Made by a program: the position numbers and the translations under genes
DNA from: Pullulanibacillus pueri
GTDB taxonomy: Bacteria > Bacillota > Bacilli > Bacillales > Sporolactobacillaceae
DNA length: 64,000 nucleotides
NCBI RefSeq assembly: GCF_014639255.1
Contig: NZ_BMFV01000012.1
Coordinates: 1 to 64,000, forward strand
Direction: 5' to 3'
The notes under the pieces: model-generated
The model's database searches: none
What the model was told of the DNA's origin: nothing
The model's input: only the letters and a program-made list of their open reading frames with translations
Shown here: in pieces, positions 14,669 through 23,992 of the stretch
Layout: each line of letters starts with the position of its first letter
Numbering within the stretch: position 1 is the stretch's first letter

Positions 14669-14991
14669 AATGGCTAAAAATAGGCACACTTCTCCCTCAT
14701 TAAACAATATTGTTCAAAAAAAGAAATGCACTTTTTAGTTGCTTAACCATTACAAGTATGCTGGCAAATCAAATTCCACCTTCCGTACTTCTCCTGTATT
14801 ATTAGTATATCATCATTATTTTTCTATATCAACAATTACCATTGTTTTGACAATTCAAAGATATAACTATTTACTCTATCGCCTCGTTCTATATATTCAC
14901 TTCTATATTGAGTATTTTTACCGCCATCCTCAAAAGATCTTCTTAACTTTTCGCCCTTAAAGTGGAATAACTGTAAAGCTAATTAGGCTTT
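14669..14991. other. Gene-free interval
   Basis: AT-rich. AACAATATTGTT palindrome near 14705-14716 and a weak repeat-like piece (TTTTTAGTTGCTTAACC) near 14733. No credible gene. Confidence 0.3.
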
Positions 14992-15483
14992 TTAAAAGCT
15001 GCGTTTCCCTGCCCAAGCTCCTTGCATTTTACTCAATAATACAATTTGACCGATATGATACGCGTCATGCAATGCTAAACTCTTCAATTCAAGTACTAAT
15101 GATCTTTCTCCGGGGATTTGTCTATACAAATCTTCACGGTCAGATTTTGCTAGTATTTTTTCAAGTTCCCTATGAACATGAAAGTATTCTTGTTTTGTTT
15201 CCTTCCAATTTTCAAGTGTCTCAGTTGGTAATCGAAATGTAGATGCATTATTTTCTGCCTGTGGTTCATTCGCTGTTTCACCAAGAAAACGCATCAGAAG
15301 TCTCTTTTCATAGAAAAGTAAATGACAAACTAATTCCCATATGGAATTCATTTCTCCCTTAACCGGCTTCCAAATTGCCTGTTCAAGAGTAATATCCTCT
15401 AGCACCTTTTCAAGTGGTGGAAACCAATCTTCTTCATCTAAGCAGCTTGTCCATTGCTGTAACAAAAGTGTCTTTACATCCAT
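14992..15483 (-). CDS. DinB family protein
   Basis: A 163-residue four-helix-bundle protein of the DinB/YfiT type. Metal ligands are visible as H in WELVCHLLFYEKRLLMRFLG (about residue 54) and H-x3-H in ALHDAYHIGQIVLL (about residues 138-142). The N-terminal ITLEQAIWKPVKGEMNSIW block is typical. DinB proteins are predicted metal-dependent transferases or hydrolases, some acting with bacillithiol; the substrate here is unknown. Single gene, ribosome site GGAGGG. Confidence 0.85.
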   Translation of the reverse strand: MDVKTLLLQQWTSCLDEEDWFPPLEKVLEDITLEQAIWKPVKGEMNSIWELVCHLLFYEKRLLMRFLGETANEPQAENNASTFRLPTETLENWKETKQEYFHVHRELEKILAKSDREDLYRQIPGERSLVLELKSLALHDAYHIGQIVLLSKMQGAWAGKRSF

Positions 15484-15892
15484 TTTCTATTCCCTCCAAT
15501 TTAAGATAAATCCATTGGTCCGAACTTCATTTTCGACATGTTGTTCTGGCATAACTTACAATTTCGAGATAAACCCTCTCATTTCCTCCCTCATTCCATA
15601 ACCAGGCTCGGTGATTGAATAGAGCTAAAGACGATTCTTCCACTTAAAGCCCTTTTGTTTAAACACAAACATTCTCAATCAACTATTTTTGGATTAACGT
15701 AAAATTCCCAAAAACAACTCTAATGAGAGAAAACATAAAGAGACAGACAATTTTAATCGGCCATTATTAAAAGTTATCAAACCTTTTTCTTAATGAGCAG
15801 TTTTTTATACAGCCTGATATTTAGGCATTCGCCTTCACACAATTTTGGAAAACGAACGAAAAACATGCCTACTTATTCAGTTGAGCATCAAT

Positions 15893-16095
15893 AGTTTATT
15901 TACCAAAATGCACCGTCAACACAAAATGATTGGAGCGGAAGTGCGTTCTAACGCTGATCCTACCCACGTCAAAAAATCGTAAAACACGATTTTTCTGTGA
16001 GGGCTTATTCTCTTAGTTCCTGTGGGTATGAGAAAAGCGAGCGTTCTGAGGTGGAAATCTACACCTCAAGATGACCAGAATTTTATATTTTCTTA
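15893..16095 (+). repeat. Interspersed Bacillaceae-type repeat, copy A
   Basis: Begins TTTACCAAAATGCACC, then TGATTGGAGCGGAAG, and ends GAAAAGCGAGCGTTCTGAGG, AAATC, AAGATGACCAGAA. It shares these blocks in the same order with copies at 25.5 and 27.7 kb. The rest of the 15.5-16.15 kb gap holds no gene. Confidence 0.6.
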
Positions 16096-16103
16096 TTCCT
16101 TTT

Positions 16104-16133
16104 TTAAAAAAAGACCAGAACGTGTCTGGTCTT
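16104..16133 (-). terminator. parC terminator
   Basis: Minus strand: AAGACCAGA, four-base loop CACG plus T, TCTGGTCTT, then TTTTT. It directly follows the parC stop. Confidence 0.85.
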
Positions 16134-16150
16134 AGTGTATATCTATAAAT

Positions 16151-18601
16151 TTATTCGGTTTCTTCAGCTTGCTCATTCAATTCCAGTGGGATCCAAGCAT
16201 CAGTTAGTGCGCCATCTTCCTCTTGATCTATATAGTAAGACCCATTATTGTAGCGGTCTGCAGATCGCAGAGTATTGACGTGAAGATCAACGATTTTTCC
16301 TTTTGAGCTTTCTAAACGGATATTTGTATTGTCCTCGACAAGGAGTGCTTTTACAATACGGTGCGGGGATGCTTTTAATTCCCGTAACATGATTAATCCG
16401 CGACGTGCTCTTGTGGATTTTTCTAATTCACGATAGATAGACATCTTCTTAATCGCTCCCCTTTGGGTGGCAATAAGAAGATCAGGGTTTGAACCCACCG
16501 GGAAGGTTAAACTACTGACAACATAATCATCGTCTTTTAAATTAATACCTTTTACTCCTGCAGCCCTTTGGCCAACAATACTGGCTTCACTTTCATCAAA
16601 CCAGAGACCATAGCCTTTATTGGTCACAATGAGAACATTGGCAGTACCATCGGTTAAAGCAACATCCACTAATTCATCACCTTTTTTTAATTTTAAGGCC
16701 ATCAGTGGTTTGGAGCGACGCTGAGCTTGATAATTTTCTAACTCTGTGCGTTTAATTTGTCCCAATTTAGTGGTAAAGGTCAAATATAATGGCGATTTAA
16801 ACTCACTAATCGCTATAGCATCCACGATTGTTTCATCTTTATCAATGGGAACCATTTGAGCAATATGCTGGCCCATCTCTTTCCAACGTTTATCGGGAAT
16901 TTCGTGAATCGGTATATAGAGATAATTTCCTTTATTCGTGAAAACCAGTAACGTATTGGTGGTATTCGCTCCCGATTGCCAGAGAATTCGGTCGCCCTCT
17001 TTCATGGTGATGTCCTCTGTATTAGAGGCGGCATAAGAGCGGAGACTCGATCGCTTTATATAACCTTCTTTGGTTAAAGCGACCATGACATCTTCGGAAG
17101 CAACCGTCACTTCTAAGTCAATTTTAATCTCTTCTATTTTTTCTTCTATTTTCGTTCGGCGTGGATCCGCATAACGATCTTTGATATCCTTTAATTCCTT
17201 TTTGATGACCGCAATGAGTTTTTTTTCAGAGCCTAAAATAGCTTCCAAACGAGCAATTGTTTTTTCCAGTTCGTCGGCTTCTTTTTGTAAGGTCTGAATA
17301 TCTGTATTGGTCAAACGATAAAGCTGGAGATTCACAATGGCTTCTGCCTGAGGCTCCGTAAAGCCAAAGGCATTGGATAAATTCGTTTTAGCATCTTTCT
17401 TGTCTTTTGACGCTCGAATCGTTTCTATCACTTCATCCAGGATTGAAACCGCATGAATTAAGCCGTCAACAATATGACGACGATCTTGCGCTTTGGCGAG
17501 TTCATATTGCGAACGAAGGGTAATGACTTCTTTTTGATGCGCTATGTAAGCCTCTAAAATAGGCTTAAGTCCCATAAGTTTTGGGGTTTTATTAACAATA
17601 GCGACCATGTTAAAGTTATACGTAATTTGTAAATCAGTATTTTTATAAAAATAGTTCAGGATTCCTTCAGCGTCACCATCTTTTTTTAATTCAATGACAA
17701 CACGCGTTCCCGTTCTGTCCGTTTCATCACGAACTTCAGCGACACCTTCAACCTTTCGATCCAACCGGAGTTCTTCCATCTTTTTAACTAAATTCGCCTT
17801 ATTGACCTCATAAGGAAGTTCGGTAATTGTGATTTGTTCACGACCAGCTTTTAAAGGTTCTATCGTGGCCTTTCCTCTGACTACTACTTTTCCCTTACCG
17901 GTACTATAAGCTTTTTTTAAGCCTTCAACTCCCTGAAGGATCCCTCCCGTTGGAAAATCCGGACCTTTAATCAATGTCATTAGATCTTCAACCTTACAAT
18001 CAGGATTCTCCATCGCCATGATTGTTGCGTCAATGACTTCTCCTAAATTATGCGGTGGAATATCCGTCGCATAACCCGCAGAAATACCCGTCGAGCCATT
18101 AACAATAAGGTTCGGAAATTTCGATGGAAGAACCGTAGGCTCTTCAATAGAATCATCAAAGTTCGGAATAAAATCGACTGTTTTTTTATCTATATCTCTA
18201 AGTAACTCAGAAGCAATAGCAGAGAGCCGTGCCTCTGTATAACGCATCGCAGCAGGTGGATCACCGTCAACGCTCCCGTTATTGCCGTGCATTTCAATCA
18301 AGACATTACGGACCTTCCAATCTTGACTCATACGCACCATCGCATCATAGACCGAACTATCTCCATGAGGATGATAGTTACCGATCACGTTACCAACGGT
18401 TTTCGCTGACTTACGGAAAGGCTTGTCTTGTGTATTGCCATCCTGCGCCATCGCGTAAAGAATCCGCCTTTGCACAGGTTTGAGGCCATCCCTTACATCT
18501 GGGAGGGCCCTTTCTTGAATGATGTATTTACTATATATTCCGAAGCGATCTCCAATGACGTCTTCTAAGGGTAGATCGAGTAATTTTTCAATATTCGCCA
18601 T
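16151..18601 (-). CDS. parC: DNA topoisomerase IV subunit A
   Basis: Cleavage subunit of topoisomerase IV, which decatenates daughter chromosomes. Its 816 residues compare with about 806 in B. subtilis. The opening SKYIIQERALPDVRDGLKPV, the quinolone-determining segment NVIGNYHPHGDSSVYDAMVR with wild-type-looking S and the catalytic tyrosine in AAMRYTEARLS (about residue 120) are present. GyrA-type C-terminal beta-propeller repeats (GYIKRSSLRSY, GQIKRTELENY, GYGLWFDESE) fill the last 330 residues. It starts 3 bases after the parE stop, so the two are co-transcribed. parC rather than gyrA is inferred from this parE-parC order and the shorter C-terminal domain without a clear GyrA box. Confidence 0.95.
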   Translation of the reverse strand: MANIEKLLDLPLEDVIGDRFGIYSKYIIQERALPDVRDGLKPVQRRILYAMAQDGNTQDKPFRKSAKTVGNVIGNYHPHGDSSVYDAMVRMSQDWKVRNVLIEMHGNNGSVDGDPPAAMRYTEARLSAIASELLRDIDKKTVDFIPNFDDSIEEPTVLPSKFPNLIVNGSTGISAGYATDIPPHNLGEVIDATIMAMENPDCKVEDLMTLIKGPDFPTGGILQGVEGLKKAYSTGKGKVVVRGKATIEPLKAGREQITITELPYEVNKANLVKKMEELRLDRKVEGVAEVRDETDRTGTRVVIELKKDGDAEGILNYFYKNTDLQITYNFNMVAIVNKTPKLMGLKPILEAYIAHQKEVITLRSQYELAKAQDRRHIVDGLIHAVSILDEVIETIRASKDKKDAKTNLSNAFGFTEPQAEAIVNLQLYRLTNTDIQTLQKEADELEKTIARLEAILGSEKKLIAVIKKELKDIKDRYADPRRTKIEEKIEEIKIDLEVTVASEDVMVALTKEGYIKRSSLRSYAASNTEDITMKEGDRILWQSGANTTNTLLVFTNKGNYLYIPIHEIPDKRWKEMGQHIAQMVPIDKDETIVDAIAISEFKSPLYLTFTTKLGQIKRTELENYQAQRRSKPLMALKLKKGDELVDVALTDGTANVLIVTNKGYGLWFDESEASIVGQRAAGVKGINLKDDDYVVSSLTFPVGSNPDLLIATQRGAIKKMSIYRELEKSTRARRGLIMLRELKASPHRIVKALLVEDNTNIRLESSKGKIVDLHVNTLRSADRYNNGSYYIDQEEDGALTDAWIPLELNEQAEETE

Positions 18602-18604
18602 GGG

Positions 18605-20569
18605 TTACAGCGCCCCTTCTGTTACTGAAATGTTTTCATTATCGAGGATATTAGTCTCTTCATCTAAACCAAATGCTACGTGGGACTCAATCCACTTCCG
18701 TCTTGGTTCAACCTTATCTCCCATCAGGACAGCCACACGTCGTTCTGCCCGGGTATCATCATCAATTTTTACTCTAATAAGGGTTCTTGTTTCTGGGTTC
18801 ATTGTGGTTTCCCAGAGTTGGTCAGCATTCATTTCGCCAAGCCCTTTATAACGCTGAATGATATACCCTTTACCGATTTTAGCGATCGCCTTCTTCATGC
18901 CTTCTTCGTCCCAAGCATACTCGATCACTTCTTTACGACCTGTCCCTTTGCTCACTTTATAAAGGGGTGGAAGCGCAATATAAACTTTCCCCGCTTCGAT
19001 AAGAGGACGCATATAACGATAGAAAAAGGTGAGGAGCAACACTTGAATATGCGCACCGTCAGTATCCGCATCGGTCATAATAACAACTTTATCGTAATTA
19101 CAATCCTCGACATTAAAATCAGGACCAACTCCGGCTCCTATCGCATGGATAATCGTATTGATTTCTTCGTTTTTAAAGATATCACCAAGCTTAGCCTTTT
19201 CAGTGTTAATAACTTTACCCCGCAATGGAAGCACCGCTTGAAAAGTGCGATCGCGCCCCTGTTTAGCAGAACCTCCAGCAGAATCACCCTCAACCAAGTA
19301 AAGCTCGTTCTTTTGACTGTTTTTTGAGGATGCAGGCGTTAACTTTCCGCTAAGAACAGTATCTCGTCGTTTGCCTTTTTTCCCATTTCGGGCATCTTCA
19401 CGGGCCTTTCGAGCAGCCTCTCTTGCCTGAGCTGCTTTTATTGCCTTTTTTATGAGCATTTCACTTGTTTTTGGATTTTCCGCCAAAAAGTAGGAAAGTT
19501 GTTCAGAGACAACCGCATCAACTGCGGAACGTGCTTCACTTGTCCCAAGTTTGCCTTTAGTCTGTCCTTCAAACTGAAGCTTATCTTCTGGCACACGAAC
19601 AGAGACAATACCTGTAAAGCCTTCTCTAATATCAGAACCATCGATGTTCTTATCCTTTTCTTTTAAAAGCTCGGCATTCCTCGCATAGTCATTAAACGCC
19701 CTTGTCACTGCGGTTTTAAAACCAGACTCATGAGTTCCTCCATCCTTTGTTCTTACGTTGTTCACAAAAGATAAAATGTTTTCTGAGTAACCATCATTGA
19801 ACTGAAAGGCGACTTCAACTTCAATGCCATTGCTTTCGCCTTCAAAAGCCGCAACAGGATGGAGAATATCTTTATCCTCATTCAGGTATTCAATGAATGC
19901 CTTAATTCCCGTTTCATATTGATAGGACTCTTCTTTATTATCGCGTTTATCAATCAATGTGATTTTAAGCCCTTTTAATAAAAAGGCAGCTTCACGTAAA
20001 CGCTCACTTAAGGTATCAAAATTATAATGTGTCGCACTAAAAATCATGGGATCAGGTTTAAAATGAATTTCTGTCCCCGTTTGTTTACTCTTGCCTATAT
20101 TCTCTAATGTTGTTACTGGATGGCCGCCGTTCTCAAAGCGTTGTTGAAAGACGCCACCGTCTCGTTTGATGGTAACCACTAACCATTCAGATAAGGCATT
20201 GACAACTGAAGCACCAACCCCATGCAAACCTCCAGATGTCTTGTAACCACCTTCATTCCCAAACTTTCCTCCGGCATGGAGAACGGTGAATATGACTTCT
20301 GGTGTCGGCTTTCCGGTTCGATGCATACCAGTAGGCATTCCCCGACCTTTATCTATAACACTCACGCTATCATCTTTATGAAGCGTGACAATAATTTCAT
20401 TTCCATAACCCGCTAAAGCCTCATCGACTGCATTATCTACAATTTCATAAACCAAGTGATGAAGACCACGGGCATCCGTAGAGCCGATATACATGCCGGG
20501 GCGTTTTCTAACAGCCTCGAGTCCTTCTAGAACCTGTATTGTATCATCGGTATATGTTGATTTTGCCAA
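18605..20569 (-). CDS. parE: DNA topoisomerase IV subunit B
   Basis: ATPase subunit of topoisomerase IV. GHKL ATPase motifs are clear: EIVDNAVDEALAGYG (Mg-binding N near residue 46), DKGRGMPTG and GGLHGVGASVVNALS. The Toprim half has LVEGDSAGGSAKQGRDRTFQ, LRGKVINTEKA and the DTDGAH metal motif. I use a TTG start preceded by AAGGGGG, giving MAKSTYTDDTIQVLEGLEAV and 654 residues, equal to the family. A longer frame upstream has no ribosome site and no family similarity. Confidence 0.95.
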   Translation of the reverse strand: MAKSTYTDDTIQVLEGLEAVRKRPGMYIGSTDARGLHHLVYEIVDNAVDEALAGYGNEIIVTLHKDDSVSVIDKGRGMPTGMHRTGKPTPEVIFTVLHAGGKFGNEGGYKTSGGLHGVGASVVNALSEWLVVTIKRDGGVFQQRFENGGHPVTTLENIGKSKQTGTEIHFKPDPMIFSATHYNFDTLSERLREAAFLLKGLKITLIDKRDNKEESYQYETGIKAFIEYLNEDKDILHPVAAFEGESNGIEVEVAFQFNDGYSENILSFVNNVRTKDGGTHESGFKTAVTRAFNDYARNAELLKEKDKNIDGSDIREGFTGIVSVRVPEDKLQFEGQTKGKLGTSEARSAVDAVVSEQLSYFLAENPKTSEMLIKKAIKAAQAREAARKAREDARNGKKGKRRDTVLSGKLTPASSKNSQKNELYLVEGDSAGGSAKQGRDRTFQAVLPLRGKVINTEKAKLGDIFKNEEINTIIHAIGAGVGPDFNVEDCNYDKVVIMTDADTDGAHIQVLLLTFFYRYMRPLIEAGKVYIALPPLYKVSKGTGRKEVIEYAWDEEGMKKAIAKIGKGYIIQRYKGLGEMNADQLWETTMNPETRTLIRVKIDDDTRAERRVAVLMGDKVEPRRKWIESHVAFGLDEETNILDNENISVTEGAL

Positions 20570-20889
20570 ATAAATAACCCCCTTCACCCTTCTCAGACTC
20601 CTGACATTAAGCATATCAGAACATCTGTTTCTAATAAAGGTCTTTCTATATGTTAATCTCATTACTACAAAATGTTGCACTGCTTCAAACGACTTTATTT
20701 TCAATTATTGGTCTATTAAGGGGGCTTGTCAAAGCATGTGAGACTTTTTTCAACTGTTTTTTCCTTCAGAAAAACACTCGTATACAATAAGTCCTTCTCT
20801 TTTCGAGTCTCTATTCCATTAATAAATCCTAAAATAAAAAGATGAATCGATCATTAAAAGGTGCTGACATTCTTGTTCATTAGTAAAGC

Positions 20890-22410
20890 TTACTCAATAC
20901 GATAAATTCCCCGATACTTCTTTGTCAAATATTGAATTAAATAGGTCGCATTTAAGGATTCATGTGTCGCCTCTTGCACAATCTGAATGGGTTTTTTTAA
21001 TGCCCCATATTGATGAATATGCTCAGTGAGCCATTGACGTATCGGTGCAATATCTCCCTCGATTAAAGACTTATTTAAAGAAGGAGAATCTTCCAACATT
21101 GCATGCTTAAATTGTGCAGCGTAAACATAGCCTAACGCATAAGAAGGAAAATATCCAAAATCTCCCCCTGCCCAGTGAATATCTTGAAGCACACCTTCAC
21201 GGTCATTAGAAGGCCTTATCCCTAAATACTCTTCCATTTTCTCATTCCAAATTCCAGGTAAATCTTTCACCTTTAAATCCCCATTAAAGAGTCCCTTCTC
21301 AATTTCATAACGAACAATAATATGAAGAGGATAGGTCAATTCATCTGCTTCTATTCTAATAAGAGAAGGACCGGCGATATTGATTGCCCGATAAAAATCG
21401 TCAAGAGAAACCCTATCAAATGCGCCATTTGCATATTTTTTAAAAGGAGAATAAAAACTTTCCCAGAATTCACGACTTCTGCCTAATAAGTTTTCAAAAA
21501 ATAAAGACTGAGATTCATGGATGCCCATCGATGTTCCCTGACAAAGAGGCGTACCGATGAGTTTATGGGAAATATTCTGTTCATAGAGAGCGTGCCCACC
21601 TTCGTGAATAGTCCCAAAGATAGCCAATCTAAAATCCGATTCATTATAGTTTGTCGTGACTCTAACATCCGCTGGATTTAAAGTCGTTTGAAAAGGATGT
21701 GCTGTCTCATCTAACCGTCCAGCTTCAAAATCAAATCCCATCTGCTGAAGAATATAATGACTAAACGCTTGCTGTTGTGGCTTAGGAAAATGACAAAATA
21801 AAAAATCAAATGGAGGTCGACTCCCCGTTGCACTTATCTCCCTAACCAAAGGAACAATGGACTCTCTTAATTGCCCAAACACTTTATCTATAATATCAAC
21901 GGTAACGCCGGGTTCATATAAGTCCAACAGTGCATTATATTTATTTTCTGTAATTCCCCAATAGCCCACCATCCGCTTTTTAAAAGCGATCAATTTTTCT
22001 AAATAGGGTTGAAGGCGAGCAAAATCGGAGGTTGCTTTTGCTTCTTCCCATATAGATTCCGATTGGGACTGCAAAATCACATAGTCTTTATATTCATTCG
22101 CTGGAATATTGATATTTTGATTATATTGCTTCTCACATTCTTCAACCGATCGTTTCGTCACATCTGTCAAATATATTTGAACTGAAGGATCCGTTAATGC
22201 CTCTATGTAATCTTTCATTTCAGTTGATATTGACATATTAAAAACATCTTCTGATAAAGTCCCTATCACTTCAGAGCGTTGCTTTATACCCTTTTTGGGA
22301 GCTCCTGTTCTCAAATCCCAACCTATAAGGGCTAAAGCTTCTTCATAATTTTTCATTTTAGCAATGTAATTAAAAAATTTTTTCTCGATCGCTTGAACAG
22401 CTTGTTTCAT
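20890..22410 (-). CDS. M32 family metallocarboxypeptidase
   Basis: Cytoplasmic zinc carboxypeptidase of the Taq type, 506 residues, the usual length. The zinc motif HEGGH is at about residue 268 (FGTIHEGGHALYEQ), with the downstream glutamate region GIHESQSLFFENLLGRS near residue 298. Family blocks ALIGWDLRTGAPKKG and AGPSLIRIEADELTYPLHI are also present. It removes C-terminal residues from peptides, broadly excluding proline. It stands alone between parE and the spore protein gene. The B. subtilis counterpart is YpwA. Confidence 0.92.
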   Translation of the reverse strand: MKQAVQAIEKKFFNYIAKMKNYEEALALIGWDLRTGAPKKGIKQRSEVIGTLSEDVFNMSISTEMKDYIEALTDPSVQIYLTDVTKRSVEECEKQYNQNINIPANEYKDYVILQSQSESIWEEAKATSDFARLQPYLEKLIAFKKRMVGYWGITENKYNALLDLYEPGVTVDIIDKVFGQLRESIVPLVREISATGSRPPFDFLFCHFPKPQQQAFSHYILQQMGFDFEAGRLDETAHPFQTTLNPADVRVTTNYNESDFRLAIFGTIHEGGHALYEQNISHKLIGTPLCQGTSMGIHESQSLFFENLLGRSREFWESFYSPFKKYANGAFDRVSLDDFYRAINIAGPSLIRIEADELTYPLHIIVRYEIEKGLFNGDLKVKDLPGIWNEKMEEYLGIRPSNDREGVLQDIHWAGGDFGYFPSYALGYVYAAQFKHAMLEDSPSLNKSLIEGDIAPIRQWLTEHIHQYGALKKPIQIVQEATHESLNATYLIQYLTKKYRGIYRIE

Positions 22411-22572
22411 CGGTCTGTATCACTACCCTTTCTTAGTTTACACTAATATTAATTAATAATGGGACAAAACGTAAAGATTTTTTCTAAATAACTATACGAC
22501 ATAACGAAATGAAAATCCTCTAAACTTAGTCTCAATCCTTTTTTTCTTACGTGAATTCCCTTTTTTTAACGC

Positions 22573-22602
22573 TGAAAATAAAAATAAAATTTTTAAGTAT
22601 AA
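22573..22602 (+). promoter_or_regulatory. Sigma-G-like promoter of the SASP gene
   Basis: TGAAAA, 17-base spacer, AGTATAA, about 55 bases before the ATG of the spore protein gene. The -35 and spacing fit the forespore sigma-G consensus (TGAATA-N17-CATACTA); the -10 match is partial. Confidence 0.5.
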
Positions 22603-22656
22603 TTGGCTCAAAATGACGCAATCTATAAGTACACAACGATAAAGGAGTGATTAAAT

Positions 22657-22857
22657 ATGGCAAGTAATAACAGCAATCAAATTTTAGTACCAGGAGTAGA
22701 ACAAGCAATTGATCAAATGAAGCAGGAAATCGCTCAAGAATTCGGTGTTCAATTAGGTGCAGACACAACATCTCGCGCTAACGGTTCCGTTGGTGGAGAA
22801 ATTACCAAACGTCTTGTAGCAACTGCTCAACAACAAATGGCTGGAAGATTCCAGTAA
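22657..22857 (+). CDS. Alpha/beta-type small acid-soluble spore protein
   Basis: A 66-residue DNA-binding protein that coats and protects the spore chromosome. Family hallmarks are [20 protein letters not shown], the germination-protease site [13 protein letters not shown] (cleavage after the first E), [27 protein letters not shown] lies 8 bases before ATG. A sigma-G-like promoter precedes it and a strong terminator follows, giving a monocistronic forespore gene. This is the best evidence in the window for an endospore former. Confidence 0.96.
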   Translation: MASNNSNQILVPGVEQAIDQMKQEIAQEFGVQLGADTTSRANGSVGGEITKRLVATAQQQMAGRFQ

Positions 22858-22875
22858 TTGAATAAAAATGGCTTT

Positions 22876-22908
22876 AAAGACACTCGCCTTGCGAGTGTCT
22901 TTATTTTA
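22876..22908 (+). terminator. SASP gene terminator
   Basis: AAAGACACTCGC, CTT loop, GCGAGTGTCTTT, then ATTTT. A perfect 12-bp stem just after the spore protein gene. Confidence 0.9.
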
Positions 22909-23139
22909 ATTTCAGAATTTATAAGTTTAACGATTATAGTGTTGATCGCCACTCCAGGTCGCTCACTTACCTCATGCCCACACGATGTGAGTAGGGTCGG
23001 CGTTCGACGCACCATCGGGGTCCCCGAAAAGTGTTCTTTACTTTTTGGGGTAGTTGAGGTGCTAGCTTTGACGTTGTCACACGGATGACGGTTTTAGTCG
23101 AAGTTCCTTAATGACGTGACGTTTTTAGCCGATCGACCT

Positions 23140-23405
23140 TAGTGGCCTCAGCTAACTTGGGAATGGTTTATCTGTGTGTTCCAAAGTATTTATGATTAAA
23201 AGTCAAAATCACCTGTTCCTGCGTCTGCTCGTATTGCTTCGTCGCCAGCTTTCTCGGAACAACTCGAAGTTTACTCGTGAAGTCACGCTGGTTGCTGTCC
23301 CCGAAGAAGCCAGAGCGCCTTCCGTTCCGATCAACGTTGCTGCCGGTGCCTTTTGGGATTAAAATCTTATTCCGTGTTTTAATAAGGACCGGGCATGCTT
23401 TTTCG
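23140..23405 (-). repeat. Interspersed repeat, copy B (degenerate)
   Basis: GGCCTCAGCTAACTTGGGAA at 23144 onward is part of a 22-bp perfect match to the reverse complement of 27827-27848 in copy D. It then shares CCTTCCG-TCC, TGCCTTTTGGGATTAAAA and TTTTAATAAGGA with a GGGCATG-CGCCC hairpin with copy D in the same order. Interior strongly diverged. Confidence 0.55.
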
Positions 23406-23992
23406 CCCAGTTTTTCTTATATAGAAGACGCGCACGAAACAAGAGTGAAACTAACAAATCAGCATTGCGCCTGCACAAAACAGGCAGTTAGCTACAAAAA
23501 GGATCACCGGGTATCCAATTGATCGAAGCACAAGGTGCCCTCGCTTTTTCATATACCACCACTTTGATTCCGAAAATATTTTTATTAGTGGTCTAGCTTC
23601 AGGATCGCTCCAAGACTGGGGCGATTTTAATCAAAGTCCTTTAATTTTTTTATATCTGTTTTTAACCTTGGGACCCATGCTCATCCCCATTATCCCGCCC
23701 TCTTCCACCTCATTCACTTGATGATTAACTATAACTTTTGGTATGATAAATTTTTGCAGCACTGAGACAGAGACCACGCGTTTAGTCTAGTTTTTCTTAT
23801 TTTGCGAGATTAAAATTGTGTTTTAAACGCAGGGACTGGCAAGAGATGGCTCCTCGCTTTTCTTATCAAGGTATTTATTCCCAAACCAAAAAGGTTGTAT
23901 TCATTGTTATTTCTTTATATACTTTACTACGTTAAATAATTAATAAACTAAACTCACCTGAGAACAACAACGAGAAAAGGAGTATTAAATAG
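23406..23992. other. Gene-free interval before the antiporter
   Basis: Several short plus-strand frames lack ribosome sites and known motifs. The sequence seems to be decayed repeat material (for example GGATCGCTCCAAGACTGGGG near 23601). An AAAAGGAG ribosome site at 23974-23981 belongs to the next gene. Confidence 0.35.

Noticed and set aside
14739..14960. 73-codon plus-strand frame
   Set aside because: No ribosome site, biased AT-rich composition and no family pattern.
16151..20569. gyrA/gyrB
   Set aside because: The order B-A with 3-bp gap, the TTG start and the lengths (654 and 816) fit ParE/ParC better; no recF or dnaN is adjacent.
23174..23522. Short plus-strand frames in the gap before the antiporter
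   Set aside because: They fall inside degenerate repeat copy B and differ from its other copies by frame-breaking changes, so they are not coding.
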